Below, piece by piece: positions 14,683-22,484 of a stretch of 64,000 nt of DNA. Position 1 is the stretch's first letter. Each line of letters begins with the position of its first letter. The stretch lies in the NCBI GenBank assembly GCA_036380735.1, contig DASVEE010000031.1, positions 127,888-191,887 of the forward strand, written 5' to 3'. Source of the DNA: DASVEE01 sp036380735. GTDB taxonomy: Bacteria; Acidobacteriota; Thermoanaerobaculia; Gp7-AA8. Under the pieces are notes generated by a model. That model was not told where the DNA came from, made no database searches, and worked only from the letters and a program-made list of their open reading frames with translations. A program made the translations under genes and the position numbers.

Positions 14683-15981
14683 CTATGACGGCCGCGACTG
14701 ATCCGCCTCTGTCCGCCGCTGCCACGCCAGCACCGCCGTGGCGGCCGCGATCAGCGCCAGTTGGTGAGTGACGCGTTCCCAACTGTGCTCCAGCTCCAGC
14801 GGGAGATGGACGTACGTCACCAGGTACGCGGCGGCGATCGCGGCAAGTTGCGCCAGCAGCACCGTGACCATGAAACGCTCGCGCCAGAGCGCGCGGCGGC
14901 CCGCGGCGATGAAGACCACGATCATGGCCAGCCAGAAGGCCGGCTTCTCGAGATAGCGCCACAGCTCCGGCATCCACTCACTCCATTGCGCGAGATGCGC
15001 CGCAATGCGCTCGAACGGATTGCCGCGGGCGCGCTCGGTCGGCAACTCGTGCAGCGCCCGGGCGAGCTGCCACGACCCCGCCAGCACGACCGCGGGCCAC
15101 AGCAGCAACAGCCGCCGCCACAGACCGGCGACGACCATGCCGAGCACCACCGCCGCGAGCAGGGCCAGACCTTCGTTTTTCGTCCACGCGGCGCCGCCGA
15201 GGAGGAGGGCGCCGAGGAGAAAGTAATGGTCGCGGAGCCGGAGGAGCGCCGCGATGCCGAACGCAATCAGCGCTCCCTCGGCCAGCCCGATGCGGCCGGA
15301 GAACGCCACGAGTGTCAACGTCACCACGGCCGGGATGCGCTGGAAGAGCGGCAGCCGCCGGACGCTCGTGCCGTCGCACGCGATGACCGCGGCGGCGAGC
15401 CCGAACAGCGTGTTGAACGCGCCGATGAAGCGCTCCTCCCAGACGCCGCGAATGAGCGCATGGATGGCGTACCCGATCGGCAGCATCGGCGGATAGTCGC
15501 GGTTCGTGAAGCCGTGCTCCGGGTGCTCGAGGAAGGCCCAGTCAATGCCGCGATGCTCGAAGAAGACGTTCCCCTTCATCCCCCAGATGCCGAGAAAGTC
15601 CCACTCGGTGAGCGGGGCGATCGTGGCGAAAAGGGCATGCAGGATGGTGACCGCGGCAATGACCGAAAGTTCCACGCCGCCGAGGCCGGGTGACGGCGTC
15701 TTCCGTTGTCCGTTGTCCGTTGTCCGTGTTCCTCGGCGACGGACAACGAAGAACGGAAAACGGAGAACACCGAACGACAGCCCCGGCCCTGCGAACAACC
15801 ATCCCCGCGACCACGGCACGCCACATTCCGACAGCACGCAGAACACCACCGCCTGCATCAGTGCGCCTACCAGAAAGGCCTCGGCGATCACCACAGATGC
15901 CGGGGCCTGACGATGCAGGCGGCCCACGATTCCCCATCCCGTGACGACGAACAGCAGCGCCGTGAGAAGGACGGCCGTCAT
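14683..15981 (-). CDS. GT-C-like polytopic membrane protein
   Basis: A 432-residue protein with about ten hydrophobic segments. The first large loop holds LTEWDFLGIWGMKGNVFF and NRDYPPMLPIGYAIHALI, the arrangement of polyprenyl-phosphate-dependent GT-C glycosyltransferases where an acidic residue in this loop is catalytic. A cytoplasmic stretch RRRGTRTTDNGQRKTPSPG is encoded by a 7-bp periodic inverted repeat. The ATG at 15981 overlaps the stop of the small upstream gene (ATGA). Sugar donor and acceptor are unknown. Confidence 0.75.
   Translation of the reverse strand: MTAVLLTALLFVVTGWGIVGRLHRQAPASVVIAEAFLVGALMQAVVFCVLSECGVPWSRGWLFAGPGLSFGVLRFPFFVVRRRGTRTTDNGQRKTPSPGLGGVELSVIAAVTILHALFATIAPLTEWDFLGIWGMKGNVFFEHRGIDWAFLEHPEHGFTNRDYPPMLPIGYAIHALIRGVWEERFIGAFNTLFGLAAAVIACDGTSVRRLPLFQRIPAVVTLTLVAFSGRIGLAEGALIAFGIAALLRLRDHYFLLGALLLGGAAWTKNEGLALLAAVVLGMVVAGLWRRLLLLWPAVVLAGSWQLARALHELPTERARGNPFERIAAHLAQWSEWMPELWRYLEKPAFWLAMIVVFIAAGRRALWRERFMVTVLLAQLAAIAAAYLVTYVHLPLELEHSWERVTHQLALIAAATAVLAWQRRTEADQSRPS
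15701..15775. repeat. 7-bp periodic inverted repeat inside a coding sequence
   Basis: The left arm is TTGTCCG repeated (15701-15732); the right arm (15739-15775) has ACGGACAACG and the variants CGGAAAA and CGGAGAA, inverted around TCGGCG. It is translated in frame within the GT-C-like protein as a basic hydrophilic loop. Confidence 0.65.
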
Positions 15982-16376
15982 CGGCGTGCGACGATCCCGC
16001 CGTGGAGCCGCGCCACTTCCCGGAACGGCGCGGGAACGCCGAGCGTCTCCGGCCAGACAGCGACGAGGTCGGCCTCGCCGGCGCGCTCCATCGCCTTCCC
16101 CGTCGCGCCGTTGATGGAGATGACCTGCCGCCCGGCGAGCACCTTGATCGCGTGAAAGTACACCGGAGCGCGCGCCGCGGAGAGCACGACCGCGACCGTC
16201 TCCCCTTTCGCCGTCATCCGCGGCAGTTCCGCCACGAAGCGCCGGTACGCCGGGTCCCACGGATCGACCTTCAGCCGCAGCGCCTGACGGTCGACGATGG
16301 CCGCCTCATAGTCCGCGACGCGCGCGCTGAGCGCCGCGACCACGAAGGCGCAGGCCACCACGACCGACCGGAGCAT
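15978..16376 (-). CDS. Small exported or anchored protein preceding the GT-C-like gene
   Basis: A 132-residue protein from ATG 16376 with a hydrophobic N-terminus (MLRSVVVACAFVVAALSARV) that is probably a signal anchor. The remainder (KVDPWDPAYRRFVAELPRMT, GEADLVAVWPETLGVPAPFR) has an alpha/beta look and resembles C-terminal soluble domains attached to GT-C enzymes, without a clear family match. It overlaps the downstream gene by ATGA, so the two are probably one functional unit. Confidence 0.65.
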   Translation of the reverse strand: MLRSVVVACAFVVAALSARVADYEAAIVDRQALRLKVDPWDPAYRRFVAELPRMTAKGETVAVVLSAARAPVYFHAIKVLAGRQVISINGATGKAMERAGEADLVAVWPETLGVPAPFREVARLHGGIVARR

Positions 16377-16423
16377 GCAGGTGTTACGCGCGCCGCCCAG
16401 GCAGCGTTGGGCCGATCCACCAG

Positions 16424-16450
16424 GTCCTGTTCGCCCTATGCGTCCCAATC
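16424..16450. repeat. 9-bp periodic repeat element R2 (degenerate)
   Basis: Three diverged units, GTCCTGTTC, GCCCTATGC and GTCCCAATC, in the divergent region before the CHRD gene. Confidence 0.5.
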
Positions 16451-16530
16451 CGTTTGCGCCCGCGTCCGCCGTGTGCTCTGATGCAACTCACTCGTTCAAA
16501 CCCCGAAAATCGGAAAGAGGTGTTCCCCTG

Positions 16531-19416
16531 ATGCGGCTGCGGACCGTCCTGGTTGCTGCTGTTCTCCTTGCGCTCGCAGTTCCCGCTGCCGCGCAGACGT
16601 TCGTGTTCGATCTCCGTGGGACGCAGGAAGTGCCACCGGTCGCCAGCGTGCATAGCGGCGGCTGCCATGGCCTCCTCGATCAGCCGGCGGCGACGTTCTC
16701 GCTGACGTGCGTGCACGACATCCCCAGCGCGACGCTGATGCACATCCACCGCGCGCCCGCCGGGGCGAACGGCGACGTCGTCTTCGACCTCGGCGATCCC
16801 TCGGTCAGCCCGGTCATGGCCACCTGGACCTCGATGACGCCGGCGAACATCGCCGACCTCCTCGCCGGCAACTTCTATCTCAACATCCACACGGCGGGCC
16901 GCCCGGCGGGAGAGATCCGCGGGCAGATCGTGCCGCGCAGCGTCGAATTCGTCGAGTTCTCCGCCGACGGCGCGCAGGTCGTGCCGCCGAACGGCTCGCC
17001 GTCGACGGCCAGTTGCACCGCCGGCCTCAACGCCGCCGCCACGGCGCTGGCCATCGACTGCACGCACAACGTCGCCGGCGCCGTCGCCGCGCATGTGCAC
17101 GAAGCGCCGTCCGGCATCAACGGACCGGTCGTCTTCACCTTCCCCACCGCCACCTCGCCGCTGAGCGCGAACATGCCGATGACGCCGCGGCTCGTCGCCG
17201 ATTTCGCCGCCACGTTTCTCTATCTCGACGTCCACACGCCGGAAGGGACCGAGGAAGAGCCGGGCGACGAGATCCGCGGCCAGATCGGTGTCCCGCCGGC
17301 CGGCACCGGCCTCGGCACGATCGTCATCGCCAAGGAGAGCGCCCCCGCCGGCGCCACGGGTTTCGGCTTCACCGAGACGATCACCAACGGCACGTTCAAT
17401 CTGAATGACGGAGCCGCCGAGACCTTCACCAACGTCGCGCCCGGGACCTACACGGTCACGGAGAACGCGGCCGCCGGTTACACGCTCGCCGACCTGTCCT
17501 GCGAAGACGCCGACAGCACGACCGACGTGACCAGCCGCATGGCGACGATCCGCCTCGCGGCGGGAGAGCTCATCCGCTGCACGTTCCGCAACCTCGAGAC
17601 GGCGCCGGCGGACACGCTCTTCGTCTTCCATCTCTCCGGCGACCAGGAAGTGCCGCCGCTCGTGACGCGGGACCGCGGCGGCTGCATGGGGCGCTTCGAT
17701 GCGGCGGCGAGCGAGCTTTCGCTCGTCTGCGTGCACGACGTCGAGCTTCCCACGCTCATGCACATCCATCGCGGCGCGCCCGGGGCAACGGGCGACATCG
17801 TCTTCGACATGGGACTGCCCGACAGCCCCGTCATTGCGACGTGGAGCGGCATGACGCCCGCCGATGTCGCCGACCTCCTCGCCGGCGATCTCTACCTCAA
17901 CATCCACACGGCGGGACGGCCCGCGGGCGCGATCCGCGGCCAGATCGTGACGCGCACCGTGGACACGATCGCCTTCACCGCGAACGGCTCGCAGGTCGTC
18001 CCTCCCGGTACGACTCCGGCGACGGCGAACTGCACGGCGGATCTCGACGCCCCGGCCACGGCGCTGGCCATCAACTGCGCGCACACCGTGCCGAATCCCG
18101 ACGTCGCGCACGTGCACCTGGCGCCGCGCGGCGAGAACGGCCCGGTCGTCTTCACCTTCCCCTCCCCCGCCTCGCCGCTCAACGCGAACATGCCGCTGAC
18201 GCCGCGCCTCGTCGCGGAGTACGCGGCGTACTTCCTCTATCTGGAAGTGCACGGACCGGAGCTCGGCGAAGAGACCACGCCCGACGTCATCCGCGGACAG
18301 CTCGCACCGCCGGTGGTCGAGACGACGACCGGCACGATCCGCATCCGCAAGGCCACCTCGCCCGCGGGAGGCAGCGGCTTCCCGTTCACGGAGACGATGA
18401 CGCCGGGCAACTTCACGCTGGACGACACCGAAGAACAGGTCTTCATGGACGTGCCGGCCGGAACGTACACGATCACCGAGGGGACGGTGGCGGGATGGAC
18501 GCTGACGGCGCTGGCGTGCAGTGACAGCGACAGCACCACCAACCCGGCAACGCGCACCGCGACGGTGCGGCTGCAGGCGGGTGAGAGCGTGACGTGCACG
18601 TTCACGAACCTGCAGAGCCTCGCCGCGCCCTCGCACTTCGTCTTCCACCTCTCGGGCGACCAGGAGGTGCCACCGACCGGCTCGAACGCGCGCGGCGGCT
18701 GCTACGGGCAGCTCGACGACACCGCCCGCACGCTATCGCTCGTCTGCACGCACGACGTGGTGGGAGCGACCGTCGCCCACATCCACCGTGCCCCCGCCGG
18801 CGCCAACGGCGACATCGCCTTCGATCTCGGCGATCCTTCCAGTCCGATCGTGGCGACGTGGAACATGACGCCGGCGGAACTGGCGGACCTCCTCGCCGGG
18901 AACTTCTACGTCAACATCCACGCGAGCGGCCGTCCCCTCGGCGAGATCCGCGGCCAGATGCTGCCGCGCACCGTCGACCGCTTCACCTTCGTGGCGAACG
19001 GCGCGCAGGAAATCCCGCCGACGCCTTCGCTCGCCACCGGCAACTGCCTCGCCAATCTCGCGGACGACGCCGCGTCGGTGCTCGTGCAGTGCACCCACAA
19101 CGTGGCGAATCCGACGACGATCCACCTGCACGTCGCGCCGGCCGGGAGCGACGGACCGGTCGTCTACGACTTCCCGCTGGGGCCGTCGTTCGCCGGCGAC
19201 GTACCGCTGTCGCCGCGCCTCGTCGCCGACTTTGCCGCCGGATTCCTCTACGTCAACATCCATGCGCCCGACTTCGAGGAAGGGGAAATCCGCGGCCAGC
19301 TCATCGGCCCCGCGGCCGCCGCGCCCGCCGCCGCGGAGATCCCCGCTTTGGGTGAATGGGCGTTGCTGCTGCTGAGTCTCGGCCTGGCGGCGATTGCGTG
19401 GATGCGGCTGAGGTGA
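16531..19416 (+). CDS. Six-CHRD-domain surface protein with IPTL-type sorting tail
   Basis: A 961-residue protein. ATG at 16531 is preceded by AAAGAGGTG; signal peptide 1-22 (AVPAAAQ). Six CHRD (chordin-like) domains come in three pairs, each starting like FVFxLxGxQEVPP, with the core LMHIHRAPAGANGD and ending NIHTAGRPAGEIRGQ. Two SpaA/prealbumin-like inserts (about 258-357 and 605-700: GTIVIAKESAPAGATGFGFT, TFTNVAPGTYTVTENAAAGY) separate the pairs. The C-terminus IPALGEWALLLLSLGLAAIA plus WMRLR is an IPTL-CTERM-type tail: motif, membrane helix, basic end, expected to be processed by an exosortase-like system. Role inferred: cell-surface or matrix protein. Confidence 0.9.
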   Translation: MRLRTVLVAAVLLALAVPAAAQTFVFDLRGTQEVPPVASVHSGGCHGLLDQPAATFSLTCVHDIPSATLMHIHRAPAGANGDVVFDLGDPSVSPVMATWTSMTPANIADLLAGNFYLNIHTAGRPAGEIRGQIVPRSVEFVEFSADGAQVVPPNGSPSTASCTAGLNAAATALAIDCTHNVAGAVAAHVHEAPSGINGPVVFTFPTATSPLSANMPMTPRLVADFAATFLYLDVHTPEGTEEEPGDEIRGQIGVPPAGTGLGTIVIAKESAPAGATGFGFTETITNGTFNLNDGAAETFTNVAPGTYTVTENAAAGYTLADLSCEDADSTTDVTSRMATIRLAAGELIRCTFRNLETAPADTLFVFHLSGDQEVPPLVTRDRGGCMGRFDAAASELSLVCVHDVELPTLMHIHRGAPGATGDIVFDMGLPDSPVIATWSGMTPADVADLLAGDLYLNIHTAGRPAGAIRGQIVTRTVDTIAFTANGSQVVPPGTTPATANCTADLDAPATALAINCAHTVPNPDVAHVHLAPRGENGPVVFTFPSPASPLNANMPLTPRLVAEYAAYFLYLEVHGPELGEETTPDVIRGQLAPPVVETTTGTIRIRKATSPAGGSGFPFTETMTPGNFTLDDTEEQVFMDVPAGTYTITEGTVAGWTLTALACSDSDSTTNPATRTATVRLQAGESVTCTFTNLQSLAAPSHFVFHLSGDQEVPPTGSNARGGCYGQLDDTARTLSLVCTHDVVGATVAHIHRAPAGANGDIAFDLGDPSSPIVATWNMTPAELADLLAGNFYVNIHASGRPLGEIRGQMLPRTVDRFTFVANGAQEIPPTPSLATGNCLANLADDAASVLVQCTHNVANPTTIHLHVAPAGSDGPVVYDFPLGPSFAGDVPLSPRLVADFAAGFLYVNIHAPDFEEGEIRGQLIGPAAAAPAAAEIPALGEWALLLLSLGLAAIAWMRLR

Positions 19417-19492
19417 GCGGCCGCCGAACGTGACATCGAGGGCCGAAGCGCGTATGGTGAAAGCACGTCGCCGGAACCTTCCATCGACCTTC

Positions 19493-19525
19493 AGTCCTTC
19501 TGAACTAAGTCAGAAACTCTGGACT
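19493..19525 (+). promoter_or_regulatory. Possible structured leader upstream of the RRM gene
   Basis: TTCTGA/TCAGAA (19498-19503 / 19510-19515) extended by AGTCC/GGACT with a five-base bulge. It lies about 90 bp before the RRM start and could act in the RNA leader. Confidence 0.35.
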
Positions 19526-19586
19526 CACCCCCCTTAGCTTCCCTTCCTCCTCGACGCGCGCTCACCTTGCGCGGCCACGGGAAGAA

Positions 19587-19607
19587 TGCCGGTCCGTCCG
19601 GCAGGAG
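19587..19607 (+). promoter_or_regulatory. Hairpin touching the RRM ribosome binding site
   Basis: TGCCGG (19587-19592) pairs with CCGGCA (19598-19603) around TCCGT; the last stem base is the first A of the Shine-Dalgarno AGGAG (19603-19607), six bases before ATG. It could modulate translation. Confidence 0.4.
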
Positions 19608-19612
19608 CTCTC

Positions 19613-19873
19613 ATGAAAATCTACGTAGGAAATCTATCCAAGCAGGTCACCGATGCCCAGCTCAATGAGCTCGCCGTGCCGTACGGCACGCTCGTCTCGG
19701 TTGCCGTCGCGACGGAGAAGAACAGCGGCGACTCGAAGGGCTTCGGCTTCATCGAGTACAGCACGGAAGATGAAGCACGCGCGGCCATCACGGGTCTCGA
19801 CGGCCGCGAGGTCAACGGCCAGCCGCTGAAGGTGAACGAAGCGCGTCCGCGCAAAGATCGCCCGACCGCGTAA
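19613..19873 (+). CDS. Single-RRM RNA-binding protein
   Basis: An 86-residue protein consisting of one RNA recognition motif: RNP2 IYVGNL at residues 3-8 and RNP1 KGFGFIEY near 43-50, with a short basic tail (RPRKDRPTA). It resembles bacterial Rbp-type proteins known from cyanobacteria and others, often cold-induced and thought to act on mRNA. AGGAG precedes the ATG at 19613, partly within a small hairpin. A 71-residue protein follows 71 bp later. Confidence 0.93.
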   Translation: MKIYVGNLSKQVTDAQLNELAVPYGTLVSVAVATEKNSGDSKGFGFIEYSTEDEARAAITGLDGREVNGQPLKVNEARPRKDRPTA

Positions 19874-19944
19874 CCGAACCGCTCGGGAGGACGGCCGTCC
19901 CGGCCGCTCTCCCGTTCCACCCAGGGGAGAGCTTGCAGGACGAC

Positions 19945-20160
19945 ATGCAGATCACCATCGAAGACCGCGGCCACTCGTTCCGCGAACGCCTCCGCGAACG
20001 CCTCGACCGCGCCGCAGCACTGCGCTGCGACGAGCACGGCCAGCCCGTCACCGCCGTCACGATCTACGGCCGCGAAAACGGCTGGTTCGATTCCATGTGG
20101 ACCACCTGCTGCGAACGCCTGCAGCAACAGGCCGCGGCCATCGTCAAAGAGCGCTGCTGA
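19945..20160 (+). CDS. Hypothetical 71-residue protein
   Basis: From ATG 19945 (MQITIEDRGHSFRERLRERL), with AGGA six bases upstream; a TTG at 19933 with GGGGAG could add four residues. The middle GQPVTAVTIYGRENGWFDSM is beta-strand-like and the ends are helical; three Cys are present (LRCDEH, TTCCERL). No family is recognised. It follows the RRM gene on the same strand and may share its transcript. Confidence 0.6.
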   Translation: MQITIEDRGHSFRERLRERLDRAAALRCDEHGQPVTAVTIYGRENGWFDSMWTTCCERLQQQAAAIVKERC

Positions 20161-20169
20161 GCGGATCCA

Positions 20170-20212
20170 CGGGACCGATGGGACGAATCGGCCCCCCTGG
20201 GACCTCTCGGCC
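20170..20212. repeat. 9-bp periodic repeat element R3 (degenerate)
   Basis: GGGACCGATGGGACGAATCG followed by GGGACCTCTCGG: diverged units of the 9-bp family, 10 bp after the 71-residue protein gene and 80 bp before the sigma gene. Confidence 0.5.
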
Positions 20213-20293
20213 GCTGGATCGTCGAATTGCTGTGCGCGGAAACATCACCGGCCCCTCGGGCGGCATGGCAATAAACCGCGGAGTGGCACGTCC

Positions 20294-21247
20294 GTGACTC
20301 CAGTGAGCATCGCAACCGTGGCTTCGCCGGAGGCCGCCGAGCGCGAGATCGAGCGTCTGCTCATCGGCGCCGGGCCTTTGATCGACCGCATCGTCACCCG
20401 CGCTGCGTCGGCGGGCAGCATCCGCTTCGATGACATGGAAGACGTCGCGGCCACGACGGCCCTCCGCCTGCTGCGCAAGCTGCGCCGGGTGTCGCTCGGC
20501 GAGGACGAGGCGGTGAGCGACCTCGAAAGCTACGTCGCCACACTGACGTACAACGTCATCAACGATCATCTCCGCCGCCGCTTCCCCGAGCGTGCGCGGC
20601 TGCGCAACCGCCTCCGCTACGCGTTGCTCAACGACCCGAAGCTCGCGCTGTGGCAGACGCCCGCCGGTCTCGCCTGCGGGCTGCGCACCTGGACCGGGCG
20701 GCAGGATGCAGCAGGAAGCGTGATGTTCGACACCGCGCGTGCCACGCCGCAGATGAGCCACCGGGAGCGGCCGGCCGTGGCGCTGGCGGCGATCTTTGCG
20801 GCGAGCGGCGAGCCGGTGACGTTCGATGCGCTCGTCGTCTTCACCGCGGCGCTGTGGCACATCGCCGACGTCACGCCGCCGGTCGAGGCGCCGCCGGCCG
20901 TCGAGCCGGCCGCGAGCAGCGCCGTGGAGCTGGAACGGCGCGAGTTCCTGCAGTCGCTCTGGCGCGAGATTCGCGAGCTGCGGCCGCTGCAGCGGAAGGC
21001 GCTGCTGCTCAACCTTCGCGATGCAGAGACCGCGAACGTGCTGTCGCTGCTGGTGCTGATCGGCATCGCCGCGTACGAAGACGTCGCCGCGGCGCTGGAG
21101 ATGACGCCCGCGGAGCTGACGGCGATCTGGAACGAGCTGCCGCTCGACGATCTCAGCATCGCCACGCGCCTCCGCCTGACGCGGCAACAGGTGATCAATC
21201 TGCGGAGGGCGGCGCGCGAGCGTCTGGCCCGGCGGGTCATGCGATGA
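20294..21247 (+). CDS. Sigma-70-like factor of a CHAT cassette
   Basis: A 317-residue protein from GTG 20294. Residues 20-115 resemble sigma region 2 (RFDDMEDVAATTALRLLRKL, then SYVATLTYNVINDHLRRRFP). A long middle section follows, and a C-terminal region 4-like helix pair ends RLTRQQVINLRRAARERLAR. It is longer than typical ECF sigma factors and rather diverged. The next gene, 53 bp downstream, encodes a zinc-finger membrane protein of anti-sigma type, then comes a CHAT protease, so it probably drives this cassette (inference). Confidence 0.75.
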   Translation: MTPVSIATVASPEAAEREIERLLIGAGPLIDRIVTRAASAGSIRFDDMEDVAATTALRLLRKLRRVSLGEDEAVSDLESYVATLTYNVINDHLRRRFPERARLRNRLRYALLNDPKLALWQTPAGLACGLRTWTGRQDAAGSVMFDTARATPQMSHRERPAVALAAIFAASGEPVTFDALVVFTAALWHIADVTPPVEAPPAVEPAASSAVELERREFLQSLWREIRELRPLQRKALLLNLRDAETANVLSLLVLIGIAAYEDVAAALEMTPAELTAIWNELPLDDLSIATRLRLTRQQVINLRRAARERLARRVMR

Positions 21248-21260
21248 AAAACCGACCCCT

Positions 21261-21302
21261 GAGCAACGAACGATGAGCAACGAACCGTGAGCAACGAGCG
21301 AT
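21261..21302. repeat. Three 14-bp tandem repeats before the anti-sigma gene
   Basis: GAGCAACGAACGAT, GAGCAACGAACCGT and GAGCAACGAGCGAT, directly adjacent; the last unit ends in the AT of the next gene's ATG. They replace the expected ribosome binding site. Confidence 0.75.
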
Positions 21303-22275
21303 GACCAGCCGGAACCCGAGCGAAGAAGCCCTGCGGCGCGCCGCCGACGCCTTGCGGCGCGAGCTCGACGCCGCGGACGTCGACGAGCATCTCGACGCCG
21401 AGGAGTACCTGATCCCGTATGCGAACGGCACGCTGTCGGCTGATCGCAAGGAGATCGCCGACTCGCACGTCGACGACTGCGCGATGTGCCGCGCGGAGCT
21501 CGACGATCTGCTCGTCCTCCGCGACACGCCGCGAAGGCGCTTCGGCCGGTGGGTGCCGATTGCCGCGACCGCGGCCGCGGCGGCCGTGCTGATCGCCGTG
21601 GTGTTGCTGAGCGCGTACGAGCCCGAGGCTCCGCCGGCGCGATCGACGCCGGTTGCCGCGACGCGACCGAACCTTCCGCCGCCGGCTCCGGTCCGGGTGA
21701 GCATGAGGCCGGAGTGGGAGCAACTGGTCGCCGAGACGCTGCGCAGCGGCGAGCTCCCCTTCCCTGCCGGGATGGACTCGTTGCGCCCTCCTCGGGGCGA
21801 CGTGCGCGGCTTCGAAGATGCGCCGCGGACGCGCCTCACGCCGGCGGGCGTGGTGATCCGGGAGACGCGTCCGCGCTTCACCTGGCCGGCCTCGAAGCAC
21901 GATGCGTATGTCGTCTCCGTGTTCGACGGCGAGCGCGAGCTGGCGCGCAGTCCGGCGCTGACGAGCCACGAGTGGACGCCGCCGCACGACCTGCCGCGCG
22001 GCCGCACGCTCGTCTGGCAGGTGCGCGCCATGCGTGGTGAGGACATCGACATCCTCCCCGCCCCGCCCGAGCCGACGGCGGCGTTCCGGATCATCTCCGT
22101 GGAAGACCAGCACGCGCTGGATGAGGCGGCGCGCGTGCATCCGCAGGACACGCTGCTGCGCGCGGTGCTGCTGGCGAAGGCGGGATTGCGGGATGAGGCG
22201 CTGGCGGCGCTGGCGGAAGTGCCGGCGGAACGCGCCGGGCAGTTGCGGCGAAAGTACGGGGTTGGTGCGCCGTAG
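21301..22275 (+). CDS. Membrane anti-sigma-like zinc-finger protein
   Basis: A 324-residue protein. The N-terminal 65 residues hold a zinc-finger of the anti-sigma type (DSHVDDCAMCRAEL, HxxxCxxC). One membrane helix lies at about 84-103 (WVPIAATAAAAAVLIAVVLL). The outer part (from 115) has a fibronectin-like segment (ETRPRFTWPASKHDAYVVSV) and a helical end that may be TPR-like. It should hold the upstream sigma factor at the membrane. The ATG at 21301 overlaps the 14-bp repeats with no clear Shine-Dalgarno. The stop TAG directly precedes repeat R4. Confidence 0.8.
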   Translation: MTSRNPSEEALRRAADALRRELDAADVDEHLDAEEYLIPYANGTLSADRKEIADSHVDDCAMCRAELDDLLVLRDTPRRRFGRWVPIAATAAAAAVLIAVVLLSAYEPEAPPARSTPVAATRPNLPPPAPVRVSMRPEWEQLVAETLRSGELPFPAGMDSLRPPRGDVRGFEDAPRTRLTPAGVVIRETRPRFTWPASKHDAYVVSVFDGERELARSPALTSHEWTPPHDLPRGRTLVWQVRAMRGEDIDILPAPPEPTAAFRIISVEDQHALDEAARVHPQDTLLRAVLLAKAGLRDEALAALAEVPAERAGQLRRKYGVGAP

Positions 22276-22455
22276 AGGGTAACGATAGGACCTATGGGAC
22301 AGATAGGACGATACGGACCCATGGGCCACCCGCCCAAAACGTTGGTGCGCCGGGGCCGTCTTACTGGCGGCAGGTCGTCCTGCAGGGCAGCACGCACGGA
22401 AGTCACTGTGTGGGTTCTGGTCCCATCGGTCCTGTTCGTCCTCTCGGTTCTGCCG
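22276..22455. repeat. 9-bp periodic repeat element R4 (inverted arms)
   Basis: Left arm 22276-22327 begins with GGGTAACGATAGGACC; right arm 22420-22455 has GTCCCATCG, GTCCTGTTC, GTCCTCTCG in the opposite sense. The 92-bp loop contains CCACCCGCCC, related to the R5/R9 loop. It lies between the anti-sigma and CHAT genes. Confidence 0.7.
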
Positions 22456-22484
22456 TTCGGCGCGGGTACACGTATCCTTTCCCC

